A stretch of DNA of 9,348 bases from Pseudomonadota bacterium (GTDB lineage Bacteria > Pseudomonadota > Gammaproteobacteria > Burkholderiales > Thiobacillaceae), in assembly GCA_021802595.1 (NCBI GenBank), contig JAJZRT010000102.1:1-9348 (forward strand), given 5' to 3'. This document shows positions 1 through 5,840 of the stretch, piece after piece (position 1 is the stretch's first letter; the number at the start of each line of letters is the position of its first letter). The notes beneath the pieces were generated by a model. That model had not been told where the DNA came from and made no database searches. It saw only the letters and a program-made list of their open reading frames with translations. The position numbers and the translations under genes are program-made.

Positions 1-114
1 GACGTGTGGGAGCACGCCTACTACATCGACTACCGCAACCTGCGTCCCAAGTTCGTCGAGACCTTCCTCAACAACATGGTGAACTGGAAGTTTGCGGAAG
101 CGAATTTCGCTTAA
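1..114 (+). CDS. sodB: Fe/Mn superoxide dismutase, C-terminal end (5' part outside window)
   Basis: The first 37 codons in frame 1 read [13 protein letters not shown], then a short helix ending in [11 protein letters not shown] and a TAA stop at 112-114. DVWEHAYY is the signature of Fe/Mn superoxide dismutases, which convert superoxide to oxygen and hydrogen peroxide in the cytosol. Its Asp and His are two of the four metal ligands. The C-terminal YRN..P.FVE.F...VNW pattern also fits the iron-type (SodB) branch. Only the end of the gene is present, so start, metal preference and promoter cannot be judged. The gene should end at the intrinsic terminator at 261-285, but a MITE lies between the stop codon and that terminator. 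A short inverted repeat (TTAAGGC/GCCTAA, about 111-130) overlaps the stop codon. Confidence 0.93.
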   Translation, partial: DVWEHAYYIDYRNLRPKFVETFLNNMVNWKFAEANFA

Positions 115-130
115 GGCAGGCTTCGCCTAA

Positions 131-240
131 GGAAGAACTGAACAAGTTGATTCCGCTCATGGTTCGACAAGCTCACCACGAACGGAATCAACAACTTGCC
201 GTTCGTCCTGAGCTTGTCGAAGGACTTGTTCAGCAATTCC
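131..240. mobile_element. IS5-like MITE, 110-bp compound copy (copy A)
   Basis: The element starts GGAAGAACTGAACAAGT and ends with the imperfect inverse ACTTGTTCAGCAATTCC. It is flanked by direct CTAA repeats at 127-130 and 241-244. Terminal GGAA...GAACAAGT repeats with a 4-bp CTAA-type duplication match what I know of IS5-family ends, so I call it a non-autonomous MITE; no transposase is present. Turned over, it matches the 61-bp copy at 1872-1932 at about 57 of 61 positions, except for an extra 49 bp (about 150-198). The extra block carries its own palindromic unit bounded by a perfect inverted repeat, GTTGATTCCG at 146-155 and CGGAATCAAC at 183-192. The inner core TTCGACAAGCTC..GACGAACGG is a widespread REP-like sequence. 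Confidence 0.8.
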
Positions 241-260
241 CTAAGCACCTCTGCTGAATA

Positions 261-285
261 AAGGGCCGCAATCGCGGCCCTTTTT
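261..285 (+). terminator. Intrinsic terminator, presumably of sodB
   Basis: A perfect 7-bp GC stem, GGGCCGC (263-269) and GCGGCCC (274-280), closes a four-base AATC loop. It is preceded by AA and followed by five T (281-285), then CTT. This is a textbook Rho-independent terminator. It lies 147 bp after the sodB stop because the copy A MITE sits between them. Confidence 0.93.
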
Positions 286-288
286 CTT

Positions 289-378
289 GTGCGCCAGCAT
301 GGGCGCGATCTTGGGGGTGCAAGTCCTCCCGCAAGCTGACCACAGTGAGCGAAGCGACGGTCGGCGACGCGGCCGGGG
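289..378 (+). mobile_element. 5' remnant of a group II intron (likely class C)
   Basis: Directly after the terminator tail TTTTTCTT comes GTGCGCC, a group II intron 5' end (GTGYG). Paired segments follow as expected for the start of domain I. GCGCC (291-295) pairs with GGCGC across AGCAT. CTTG plus GGGGG (310-317) pairs with CCTCCC plus CAAG (325-335) around the typical GGTGCAAGTCC. GCTGACC (335-341) pairs with GGTCGGC (359-365). After about 365-378 the intron signal stops and HipA-like coding sequence begins. There is no reverse transcriptase and no domain V, so this is a truncated, immobile fragment. Insertion just downstream of an intrinsic terminator, in the same orientation, is the known preference of class C introns. 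The right boundary is approximate. Confidence 0.7.
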
Positions 379-999
379 TTGATCGCCGAATGGCTGTGCG
401 CCCGGCTGGCCGAGCGGTTCGGTTTGCCGATTGCGCCGTATGCGATCGCGACGGTGCCGGAGGAGTTGATCGAGGCCGATCTGACCGGCTGGCTGCGCGA
501 TTTGGGGGCAGGGGAGGTGTTTGCCTCGCGCAAGGTCAATGCCGTGGAACTGAATGATGTCCACCGTGAACGGGTGCCGCTGGAACTGCGCCGGGACGTG
601 ATCGCTTTCGATTGGTGGGTGAGGAATGGCGACCGCAACCTGACGCCGATGGGCGGCAACCCCAATCTGCTGTGGAACCCGGAGGACGGCGGCGCGCTGG
701 TGGTGATCGACCACAACCTGGCGTTCGACCCGGATTTTTCGGAACAGGCCTTCCTCAAGCTGCACGTGTTTGCCGACGATATTCCGGCCATGTTCAGCGA
801 TTTCCTGGTCCGGGATGCCTACACGGCGCGCTTTGCCGCAGCGCTCGGCATTTGGGACGAAGCCTGCAATAATGTCCCGGCGTCCTGGGGGTTTGTCGAT
901 CCCGAGCAGACCATTCCAGTCGAGTTCCCGCGGGCTAAAATCAAGGAGTTGCTGGACCGGGCGCTTATCGATACTTTCTGGCAACTGCCGCAACCATGA
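379..999 (+). pseudogene. HipA-like kinase (HipA_2 type), N-terminally truncated
   Basis: The 206-residue frame resembles the HipA-like kinases found next to DUF3037 proteins (Pfam HipA_2, from memory). It opens at LIAEWLCARLAERFGLPIAP, which in complete relatives follows an N-terminal part of about 50 residues with the ATP-binding FVKG-like segment. The catalytic loop is visible as DWWVRNGDRNLTPMGGNPNLLW (residues 78-99; D85 is the likely catalytic Asp). The second metal-binding segment is VIDHNLAFD (109-117). Upstream in frame there is only about 10 codons before a TGA at 346-348, with no ATG and no Shine-Dalgarno. The only usable start is TTG at 379. The missing N-terminus is replaced by the group II intron remnant, so the protein is probably not made or not active. 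The stop overlaps the next start (ATGA, 996-999), showing that the two genes were one translational unit. Confidence 0.72.
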
Positions 1000-1871
1000 A
1001 TACCGCTTGCCATTACGCCATTGTTCGCTTCATGCCGTTCGTCGAGACGGGCGAGTTCGCCAACGTCGGCGTGGTCATGTTCGCGCCGAATGCGCGTTAC
1101 TTCGGCTTCAAGCTGCTAGGCAACCGCTATGCGCGGGTGACGAATTTCTTCGAGCAGATGGATGCCAAGGTTTTCCGGACGTCCATGAGCACCTTCCGTG
1201 AGGAACTGCAGCGCATCGACGGCATGCTGAAGCAGATGGGGACGGACCGACGCCTGAAGACGCTGGACCGGGATGGGGCCTTGCGCTTGTGGGGCGAGAT
1301 CATCAAGCCCCGCGAAACCATGCTGCGTTTCAGCGAGTCGCGTGTGGTGCTGGCTGAAGAGCCGCGCGCCAGGATGCTGGCGCTGTATGAATATTACGTC
1401 GAACGCAATTTTGTGAACCGCGAATACCAGGAGCAGATTCTGGAGCGCGGGGTGCGCGGCTGGCTGCGCGAAGCAAAGCTGCTGAACCAGTTTCACGCCG
1501 GGCGTGTGGGCAACGATGAGTACCACGCGCAGTTTCCGTTCGTCGCGGGGCCGGACGACCAACCTGAAAAGATCATCAAGCCGCTCAACCTCGACTACGC
1601 AGAGGTGTCCAAAATCATCGACCACGGCGGTCAATGGGTGGTGCGGATCAATGCGCTGAAAAGGCGCCACCTCCTGCCGGAGAAGGTTCTGTTCACGGTC
1701 AATGGTCCCGAGACTCCACGGCGCGTGGCAAGGCGCGGCGTGAAGTGGTGGCTGAACTTGAAGAGGCCGGCGTCATCGTCGCGCCGTTTAATCAAGCTCA
1801 GGCGGTGGTTGAATTCGCCAGGCAGTAGAACGACTTTACGGTTCGCTATTCGCGAATACATTAAGAGCTAA
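996..1871 (+). pseudogene. DUF3037 protein, frameshifted near its 3' end
   Basis: The ATG at 996 overlaps the upstream kinase stop. The protein begins MNTACHYAIVRFMPFVETGEFANVGVV, typical of DUF3037, a family of unknown function often encoded beside HipA-like kinases. Similarity continues to LLPEKVLFTVNGPE (about residue 239). From there this frame gives low-complexity basic sequence and runs on to a TAA at 1869-1871, 291 residues in all. The expected family C-terminus, STARGKARREVVAELEEAG... ending in VVEFARQ, lies in the +2 frame from 1715 to a TAG at 1826-1828. One missing base between 1712 and 1715 (for example GAGGAC read as GAGAC) explains this and would restore a protein of about 277 residues. 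It is either a true mutation in a decaying locus or a sequencing error; the truncated neighbour favours decay. Translation depends on coupling, since no Shine-Dalgarno is visible. Confidence 0.78.
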
Positions 1872-1932
1872 GGAAACGCTGAACAAGTCCTTCGACAAGC
1901 TCAGGACGAACGGCAACTTGTTCAGCGCTTCC
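1872..1932. mobile_element. IS5-like MITE, 61-bp simple copy (copy B)
   Basis: The element begins GGAAACGCTGAACAAGT and ends with the inverse of GGAAGCGCTGAACAAGT, a 16 of 17 match. CTAA direct repeats flank it at 1868-1871 and 1933-1936. Between the ends is a single REP-like core, CCTTCGACAAGCTCAGGACGAACGG. It is the reverse complement of copy A minus the 49-bp inner block, so it probably represents the basic form. The left CTAA repeat contains the TAA that closes the frameshifted DUF3037 reading frame. No protein is encoded, and mobility would need an IS5-type transposase elsewhere. Confidence 0.82.
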
Positions 1933-1995
1933 CTAACTCATCTTTCGTCTAACGGGCTGCGATGTTACTCATGGGGGTGAGTACTGTCAGCATCC

Positions 1996-2733
1996 ATGTA
2001 TGTCATGTCTGATTGCCACGCCCACATCTTCCTGCTGAGCCACATGCGTGCCTACACCAGTCTGGCAGGGCACATCCTCGGCTCGCACCCGCAGATCAAC
2101 GGCTACTACGAGATGCACCTCAGCTACGAGGACGCGTCTGCACTGGATCGGCAGCTTGAGCTGTTTCAGCAAGGCGACGCGCTCAAGCCGAACAGTCGCT
2201 ACCTCTTCGACAAGCTGCTGCACAACGACTATGTGCTGAAACCTGAGCGGCTGGGGCGGACCGACATCAAGATCCTGGTTTCGCTGGCAGAGCCGGCGCA
2301 TACGATCCGTAGCATCGTGCATCTGTTCGCGCAGAAGCCGGACCCGGACCTGTATGCGTCGCCGGTGGAGGCGGCGAGGTATTACATCGAGCGGGTGCGC
2401 GCGCTGGCCGGGTTTTGCCGGACGACCGATTGGCCTTTCTACTATTTCGACGCGGAGCTATGGCAGCGCGCGCCGGAGCGGCTGCTGCCGCGGCTGACCG
2501 AATGGCTGGAACTGGATTCGCCCCTGAGCGAGCGGTATGAAGTGTTCAGCCAGACGGGGAGGGCGCGCAGGGGGGATACGTCGGAGCGGATGCGCAGTGG
2601 GGGCATCGGCAGGGCGCGGACGGACTATTCGCATATTGCGATCCCGGAGGCGGTGCTGGACGAGGCGCGGGAGGTTTACGCGGCGTGTCGCCGGGAGATC
2701 ATGGGCGGTGCGGCGGATTCGGTGACGCTTTAG
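1996..2733 (+). CDS. Sulfotransferase-like protein (PAPS-type P-loop fold)
   Basis: The 245-residue protein resembles small bacterial sulfotransferases that move a sulfo group from PAPS to an unknown acceptor. The 5'-phosphosulfate loop is IFLLSHMRAYTSLAGHILGS (residues 11-30), followed by the family's HPQINGYYEMHLSY and YLFDKLLHNDYV (69-80). The region for 3'-phosphate binding is ILVSLAEPAHTIRSIV (93-108). Relatives as I recall them have one or two Arg (LLRRP or LLREP), where this protein has Ala-Glu. The C-terminal Y..F..TG..RRGD.SERMRSGGI (residues about 179-204) matches the family. Start choice is uncertain: ATG at 1996 has GGGGGTG about 15 bases upstream, and an in-frame ATG at 2005 is possible. 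It is cytosolic, with no signal peptide or membrane segment. It is not obviously in an operon, and converges on the glycosyltransferase-like gene. Activity is unproven given the altered Arg site. Confidence 0.75.
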   Translation: MYVMSDCHAHIFLLSHMRAYTSLAGHILGSHPQINGYYEMHLSYEDASALDRQLELFQQGDALKPNSRYLFDKLLHNDYVLKPERLGRTDIKILVSLAEPAHTIRSIVHLFAQKPDPDLYASPVEAARYYIERVRALAGFCRTTDWPFYYFDAELWQRAPERLLPRLTEWLELDSPLSERYEVFSQTGRARRGDTSERMRSGGIGRARTDYSHIAIPEAVLDEAREVYAACRREIMGGAADSVTL

Positions 2734-2751
2734 GGGATTTCGAGCATGCCT

Positions 2752-2835
2752 CCTTCGCCATGCTCAGGACAGGCTTCGACAGGCTCAGGACGAACGGCAG
2801 ATCGTTGGTTCCGTTCATGGTGAGCTTGTCGAACC
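2752..2835. repeat. Compound REP-like repeat between convergent genes (copy C)
   Basis: Three related units lie in the 108-bp gap between the sulfotransferase and glycosyltransferase stops. Two are direct: CTTCGCCATGCTCAGGAC (2753-2770) and CTTCGACAGGCTCAGGAC followed by GAACGG (2774-2797). The third is inverted, CCGTTCATGGTGAGCTTGTCGAACC (about 2811-2835). In reverse complement the last two units align with 161-222 inside copy A, including the linker. The GGAA...GAACAAGT ends and CTAA duplication seen in copies A and B are absent. The inverted pair can fold into a long hairpin and could act as a two-way transcription end for the convergent genes, but no T-run is present. Confidence 0.75.
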
Positions 2836-2841
2836 ATCGCG

Positions 2842-4743
2842 TCAGAACAGGCTGTCCCACGCATCGCGCTCGGCGCGGTAGTTCATCAAGGCTTCGGTGA
2901 TCTGCTGGCGGCGTTCTGCGCGGTGCGCGGCGGACTGGATCTGGCGCCAGGCCGGGGCGTGCTCGCCGAAGTTGCGGTCGATGTTGTCGATGAAGGCGCG
3001 TACCTGTTGCAGCGCGTCGGCGAGCGGCGCGGCGTCCAGCCACCAGTGGCTGCCCTCGAACACGAGGCGTTCCAGCTGCCGGTTCTTGTCGACGATGGCG
3101 TCGTGCTTCTGCTGGTACAGCGCGAGCAGTTCGGCCTCCTTGTCGCTGACGACGGCCTCGATCAGTTTCCGTTCGAAGGGCCGGTTCACGTCGGTGCGTT
3201 TGACGAGTTCTTCGGTGGAAAACAGCATCAGGTCGCCGAAGAACTGGCGCTCGAACTCGCTGGAGAGGTCGATGCCCTGCTGCGCGAGTTCGACGCCGGG
3301 GCGGAAGTCGTCGGCGAGCCCGGCCTCGGTGGTGCGCCGGTGCAGGTTGGGCATGTTGAACGAGGCGAAGCGCGGGCCGATCTCGGCCGCGATCAGCCGC
3401 CCGGCGGTGGGGCCGGACATCCTCAAACGCAGATGCCCGAAGGGGATGAGGTATTTGAGCCCGGGGTAGTTGACGATGTAGTTGCCGGGATAGACCGTGC
3501 GCGCGGGGCTGAGCTGGCTGAAACCCTGGCCGTAGCCGAACCAGGTCTTGCGCGTGAGGTGCTCGCCGAAGAAGAAGGCGTTGAGCCGCTGGGCGAAATC
3601 GGCAAGGCAGGCGCCGTGGTCATGGTCGCCGGCCAGCCGGCAGGAATACGGGAAGGTCGCCGGCTGGTTCTCGAAGCCGAACAGCTTCGCCAGGTCGTGA
3701 TACGCAGCGTCGCCCGGCTGCTGCGCCGGCAGGCCGTGGAAGGTGCAGGCGGCGTCGCCGCGCAGGCCGGCCAGGCGGGTGAAGAAGGCGCTCACGTCGT
3801 CGAGAAAATTCGCCGCCATCACCGACGGCGACACGGGCGGATCGCCGACCATCTTGCCGGTGAGCATGAGGGTGTCGGTGCTGCGGAAGATGCGGTCGAT
3901 GGCGTGGAAGTAGGGCAGCGCGTAGACGACTTCCTCGCCGGCTTCGGTCTGCCGGTTGACGCACAGGCTCTCGTCGCTGTCGACCAGGTAGTAGAGCGTG
4001 TTGTCTCGGTCCTCGGTGAGCTGCAGGAATTTCAGATAGCAGAGGTTGCGGTTGGCGGCCTGGCCCTTGCGGGCGAAGTCTTCGCGCGGCTGGGTGGTGA
4101 GCAGATGGCCCAGCTGTTCGCGCTGCGGCGCGGGCAGGGCGTGCAGCAACGCGTACTGCTCGTCGAGTCCGTAGTAGACGACCTGCAGGCCTTTGTGCCG
4201 GTATTCCTCGACCAGCGCCTGGTGGCGGCGGATGTTGGCCACGTCGCGGCTGTCCTCGCTGACGACGAGGGTGATCCTGTCCCACACGCCGGCGGTCTGG
4301 CCGCCATAGCCGAACAGCGTGCAGACCTGGTAAATGCTTTCGAGGCAGGCCTTGAGGTGGGGCGGGCGATCGGCCACCGGGATGGCGAGGATGAAGCGAT
4401 GGCGGGTGTCGCGGGTTGGGTCCTTTTCGCAGCGCTGCCGGATCAGCGCGTCCTGCTCGCGGAACAGCGCATGGTAGCTCGCCAGCAGCGGGTGAAAGTC
4501 CGCCGCGCCGGACCACATCGCCTGTTCCAGCAGCGGGTAGCACGATTCGTAGAGATCGATCAGCGCATCGAGCGATTTTGCGTCCCCGGTGAGGCCTTGC
4601 AGTTGGCTGCCGATATCGGCAAGACCGGGAAGGGTGGCCTGGTGGCGCGCGATGCAGTCCTGCAGTGACGGGACGGGGGGGATGCGCGAAGCAGACGGCT
4701 TGTCCGGAAACGGAGGGAGGGGCTGGCTGTCCGGTCGGTTCAT
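2842..4743 (-). CDS. Glycosyltransferase-like protein (GT-A / family 2 type), 633 aa
   Basis: This large protein is not one I can name. An N-terminal Pro-rich and helical part (1-115) precedes a GT-A-like core. The core opens with RFILAIPVADRPPHLKACLE (116-135), which resembles the nucleotide-sugar strand of GT2 enzymes. Then come VVSEDSRD (160-167), RKGQAANRN (225-233) and the metal-binding-type YYLVDSDESL (251-260). Later blocks FGYGQGFSQL (402-411), RLRMSGPTAGRLI (439-451) and FNMPNLHRR (462-470) may contact the acceptor. The C-terminal 130 residues look helical and possibly coiled. There is no signal peptide or membrane span. I chose ATG at 4743 because coding-like sequence starts there; the frame stays open to 5130 but that extension is antisense-type noise and overlaps the next gene. 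No Shine-Dalgarno precedes the ATG. Substrate is unknown; a surface-polysaccharide role with the neighbouring sulfotransferase is only a guess. Confidence 0.7.
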   Translation of the reverse strand: MNRPDSQPLPPFPDKPSASRIPPVPSLQDCIARHQATLPGLADIGSQLQGLTGDAKSLDALIDLYESCYPLLEQAMWSGAADFHPLLASYHALFREQDALIRQRCEKDPTRDTRHRFILAIPVADRPPHLKACLESIYQVCTLFGYGGQTAGVWDRITLVVSEDSRDVANIRRHQALVEEYRHKGLQVVYYGLDEQYALLHALPAPQREQLGHLLTTQPREDFARKGQAANRNLCYLKFLQLTEDRDNTLYYLVDSDESLCVNRQTEAGEEVVYALPYFHAIDRIFRSTDTLMLTGKMVGDPPVSPSVMAANFLDDVSAFFTRLAGLRGDAACTFHGLPAQQPGDAAYHDLAKLFGFENQPATFPYSCRLAGDHDHGACLADFAQRLNAFFFGEHLTRKTWFGYGQGFSQLSPARTVYPGNYIVNYPGLKYLIPFGHLRLRMSGPTAGRLIAAEIGPRFASFNMPNLHRRTTEAGLADDFRPGVELAQQGIDLSSEFERQFFGDLMLFSTEELVKRTDVNRPFERKLIEAVVSDKEAELLALYQQKHDAIVDKNRQLERLVFEGSHWWLDAAPLADALQQVRAFIDNIDRNFGEHAPAWRQIQSAAHRAERRQQITEALMNYRAERDAWDSLF

Positions 4744-4800
4744 CGGCACTTGGGGCGGCACGCGGGGTGGGTGCAAGGCAAAGGCGTAATAGTACCCGCC

Positions 4801-4832
4801 CGTGCGTCCAACCCGGATGGTTGGGTGGCACG
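4801..4832 (-). other. Hairpin between the DUF4258-like gene and the glycosyltransferase-like gene
   Basis: CGTGC (4801-4805) pairs with GCACG (4828-4832), and CCAACC (4808-4813) pairs with GGTTGG (4819-4824) around a CGGAT loop, with a small internal loop between the stems. It lies 18 bp past the stop of the small minus-strand gene and 57 bp before the next start. There is no T-run on the minus strand, so it may be a weak or Rho-aided terminator, an mRNA 3'-end stabiliser, or leader structure. Confidence 0.45.
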
Positions 4833-4850
4833 CCGACAAATGGGGTGCCG

Positions 4851-5105
4851 CTAGCGTCTGTGCCGCACCCGCTTCTCCACCGTCAGCACCTCGCCCGCTG
4901 CGTCGACCACTGCGTACAGACGCGGCTGCGGGCGGTGGACCCAGACCGGGCCGGGGGTGGGGCTGTCGAGGTAGATCACCTGCGCACCGTCGAGCTGTTT
5001 TTCGATCTGGCCGCGGGCCAGCAGATCGTTCAGGGCGTCGATGGATATCCCGCGCTGCTTCATGCGGCTGAAGGCGAGGGGGCTGATCTTTCCGAGTTTC
5101 ATCAT
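4851..5105 (-). CDS. Small DUF4258-like protein, divergent from lexA
   Basis: The gene encodes 84 residues starting [33 protein letters not shown] and ending [22 protein letters not shown]. The [14 protein letters not shown] opening, a central strand with YLDSP and the [13 protein letters not shown] end follow the layout of DUF4258-type proteins. These have been linked by fold to RelE/ParE/BrnT-like toxins, but their function is mostly unknown. The start is well supported: AGGAG sits 5 bases upstream of ATG 5105, with a second ATG immediately after. It stands alone, with no antitoxin-like partner beside it. Its start is 122 bp from the lexA start, and the two SOS boxes (5178-5209) lie about 73-104 bp upstream of it, so LexA control is possible. 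Family assignment rests on pattern memory only. Confidence 0.6.
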   Translation of the reverse strand: MMKLGKISPLAFSRMKQRGISIDALNDLLARGQIEKQLDGAQVIYLDSPTPGPVWVHRPQPRLYAVVDAAGEVLTVEKRVRHRR

Positions 5106-5177
5106 GGTTTCTCCTGTTCCTGCGAGGCACCGGGGCGGCGCATCGGGCAGTGGCGTTTTGCGGTTTCAGTATTTATA

Positions 5178-5193
5178 CTGAATATACGTACAG
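5178..5193 (+). promoter_or_regulatory. LexA (SOS) box 1
   Basis: CTGAATATACGTACAG has the invariant CTG-N10-CAG layout of a proteobacterial SOS box, matching 13 of 16 positions of the CTGTATATATATACAG consensus. It lies 34 bp before the lexA start and implies autoregulation. An inverted repeat, TTCAGTATT/TATACTGAA (5165-5182), runs into its left half and may contain the -10 region (TATACT, 5174-5179). Confidence 0.88.
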
Positions 5194-5209
5194 ATGTAAA
5201 TATATACAG
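5194..5209 (+). promoter_or_regulatory. LexA (SOS) box 2, abutting box 1
   Basis: ATGTAAATATATACAG differs from the SOS consensus at 2 of 16 positions, one being the first base of the usual CTG. It starts on the base after box 1 ends, so the two centres are exactly 16 bp apart. It ends 5 bases before the GGAG ribosome site of lexA. Confidence 0.75.
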
Positions 5210-5227
5210 TATACGGAGAATGGCCCC

Positions 5228-5830
5228 ATGCGAGACCTGACACCCCGCCAGGAAGAAATCCTGAATCTGATCAAGGAGTGGATCGAGACCACCGGCCTGC
5301 CGCCGACGCGCGCGGAGATCGCCGGGCGTTTCGGCTTCAGCTCGCCCAACGCGGCCGAGCAGCATCTCAAGGTGCTGGCGAAGAAGGGGGTGCTGGACCT
5401 GGTGCCGGGGACCTCGCGCGGCATCCGGCTGAAGGGCGAGAGCGGGCTGGCGGTGGTGGGCCAGGTGGCGGCGGGCAGCCCGATCCTGGCGCAGGAGAAC
5501 ATCGAGCGGCATGTCCGGCTCGACGCCGCGCTGTTCTCGCCGCGCGCCGACTACCTGCTCAAGGTGCGCGGCATGAGCATGAAGGACGCCGGCATTCTCG
5601 ACGGCGACCTGCTCGCGGTGCACCGCAGCGCCGAGGCGAGGGCGGGGCAGGTCGTGGTAGCGCGGATCGGCGACGAGGTCACGGTCAAGCGCTTCCAGAA
5701 GCGCGGCCATACCGTGCGGCTGCTGCCGGAAAATCCTGACTTCGAGCCGATCGAGGTCGACCTCACGCGCCAGGAGCTGGCGATCGAAGGCATCGCGGTC
5801 GGCGTGATCCGCAGCGGCAGGAGTTTGTAG
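5228..5830 (+). CDS. lexA: LexA repressor / SOS self-cleaving regulator
   Basis: This 200-residue protein is full-length LexA. The winged helix-turn-helix DNA-binding domain (1-70) starts [20 protein letters not shown] and contains [11 protein letters not shown] (27-37) and [11 protein letters not shown] (40-50). The self-cleavage site is Ala82-Gly83 in QVAAGSP. The S24-like protease domain has nucleophile Ser117 in RGMSM and general base Lys154 in VTVKRF. RecA filaments would trigger cleavage and derepress SOS genes. I chose ATG 5228, preceded by GGAG with a 9-base gap. The frame is open back to 5150, but that extension reads through the operators and is not LexA-like. The gene is autoregulated through the two upstream boxes and ends 10 bp from the convergent gene, with no terminator visible between them. 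Confidence 0.97.
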   Translation: MRDLTPRQEEILNLIKEWIETTGLPPTRAEIAGRFGFSSPNAAEQHLKVLAKKGVLDLVPGTSRGIRLKGESGLAVVGQVAAGSPILAQENIERHVRLDAALFSPRADYLLKVRGMSMKDAGILDGDLLAVHRSAEARAGQVVVARIGDEVTVKRFQKRGHTVRLLPENPDFEPIEVDLTRQELAIEGIAVGVIRSGRSL

Positions 5831-5840
5831 CGCGCCGACC

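Noticed and set aside
6..257. 83-codon frame near the left edge
   Set aside because: It runs out of frame through the sodB end and then through the MITE repeats.
111..260. CRISPR-like reading of the repeated palindromes
   Set aside because: The copies are inverted and nested, lack regular spacers, and are explained by the MITE structure.
241..993. 250-codon minus-strand frame over the kinase remnant
   Set aside because: It is a shadow of the HipA-like frame and runs through the terminator and intron remnant.
1634..1828. Separate small gene starting at 1634
   Set aside because: Only its second half (from 1715) is meaningful, and that is the displaced C-terminus of the DUF3037 protein.
1848..1857. 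Palindrome ATTCGCGAAT as a terminator after the DUF3037 gene
   Set aside because: It is short, has no loop and no T-run.
2923..4668. 581-codon open frame on the plus strand
   Set aside because: It is antisense to the glycosyltransferase-like gene, is made of Val/Ala/Glu/Gly-rich sequence with no domain, and comes from third-position GC bias.
4744..5130. Open frame extending the glycosyltransferase-like gene upstream to 5130 (762 codons in all)
   Set aside because: It overlaps the better-supported small gene with its own AGGAG site, and the extra residues are Arg/Pro/Gln-rich frame noise typical of high-GC DNA.
5150..5227. N-terminal extension of LexA from an ATG at 5150
   Set aside because: It would be translated through both SOS boxes and the ribosome site; known LexA proteins start at M(R)DLTPRQ.
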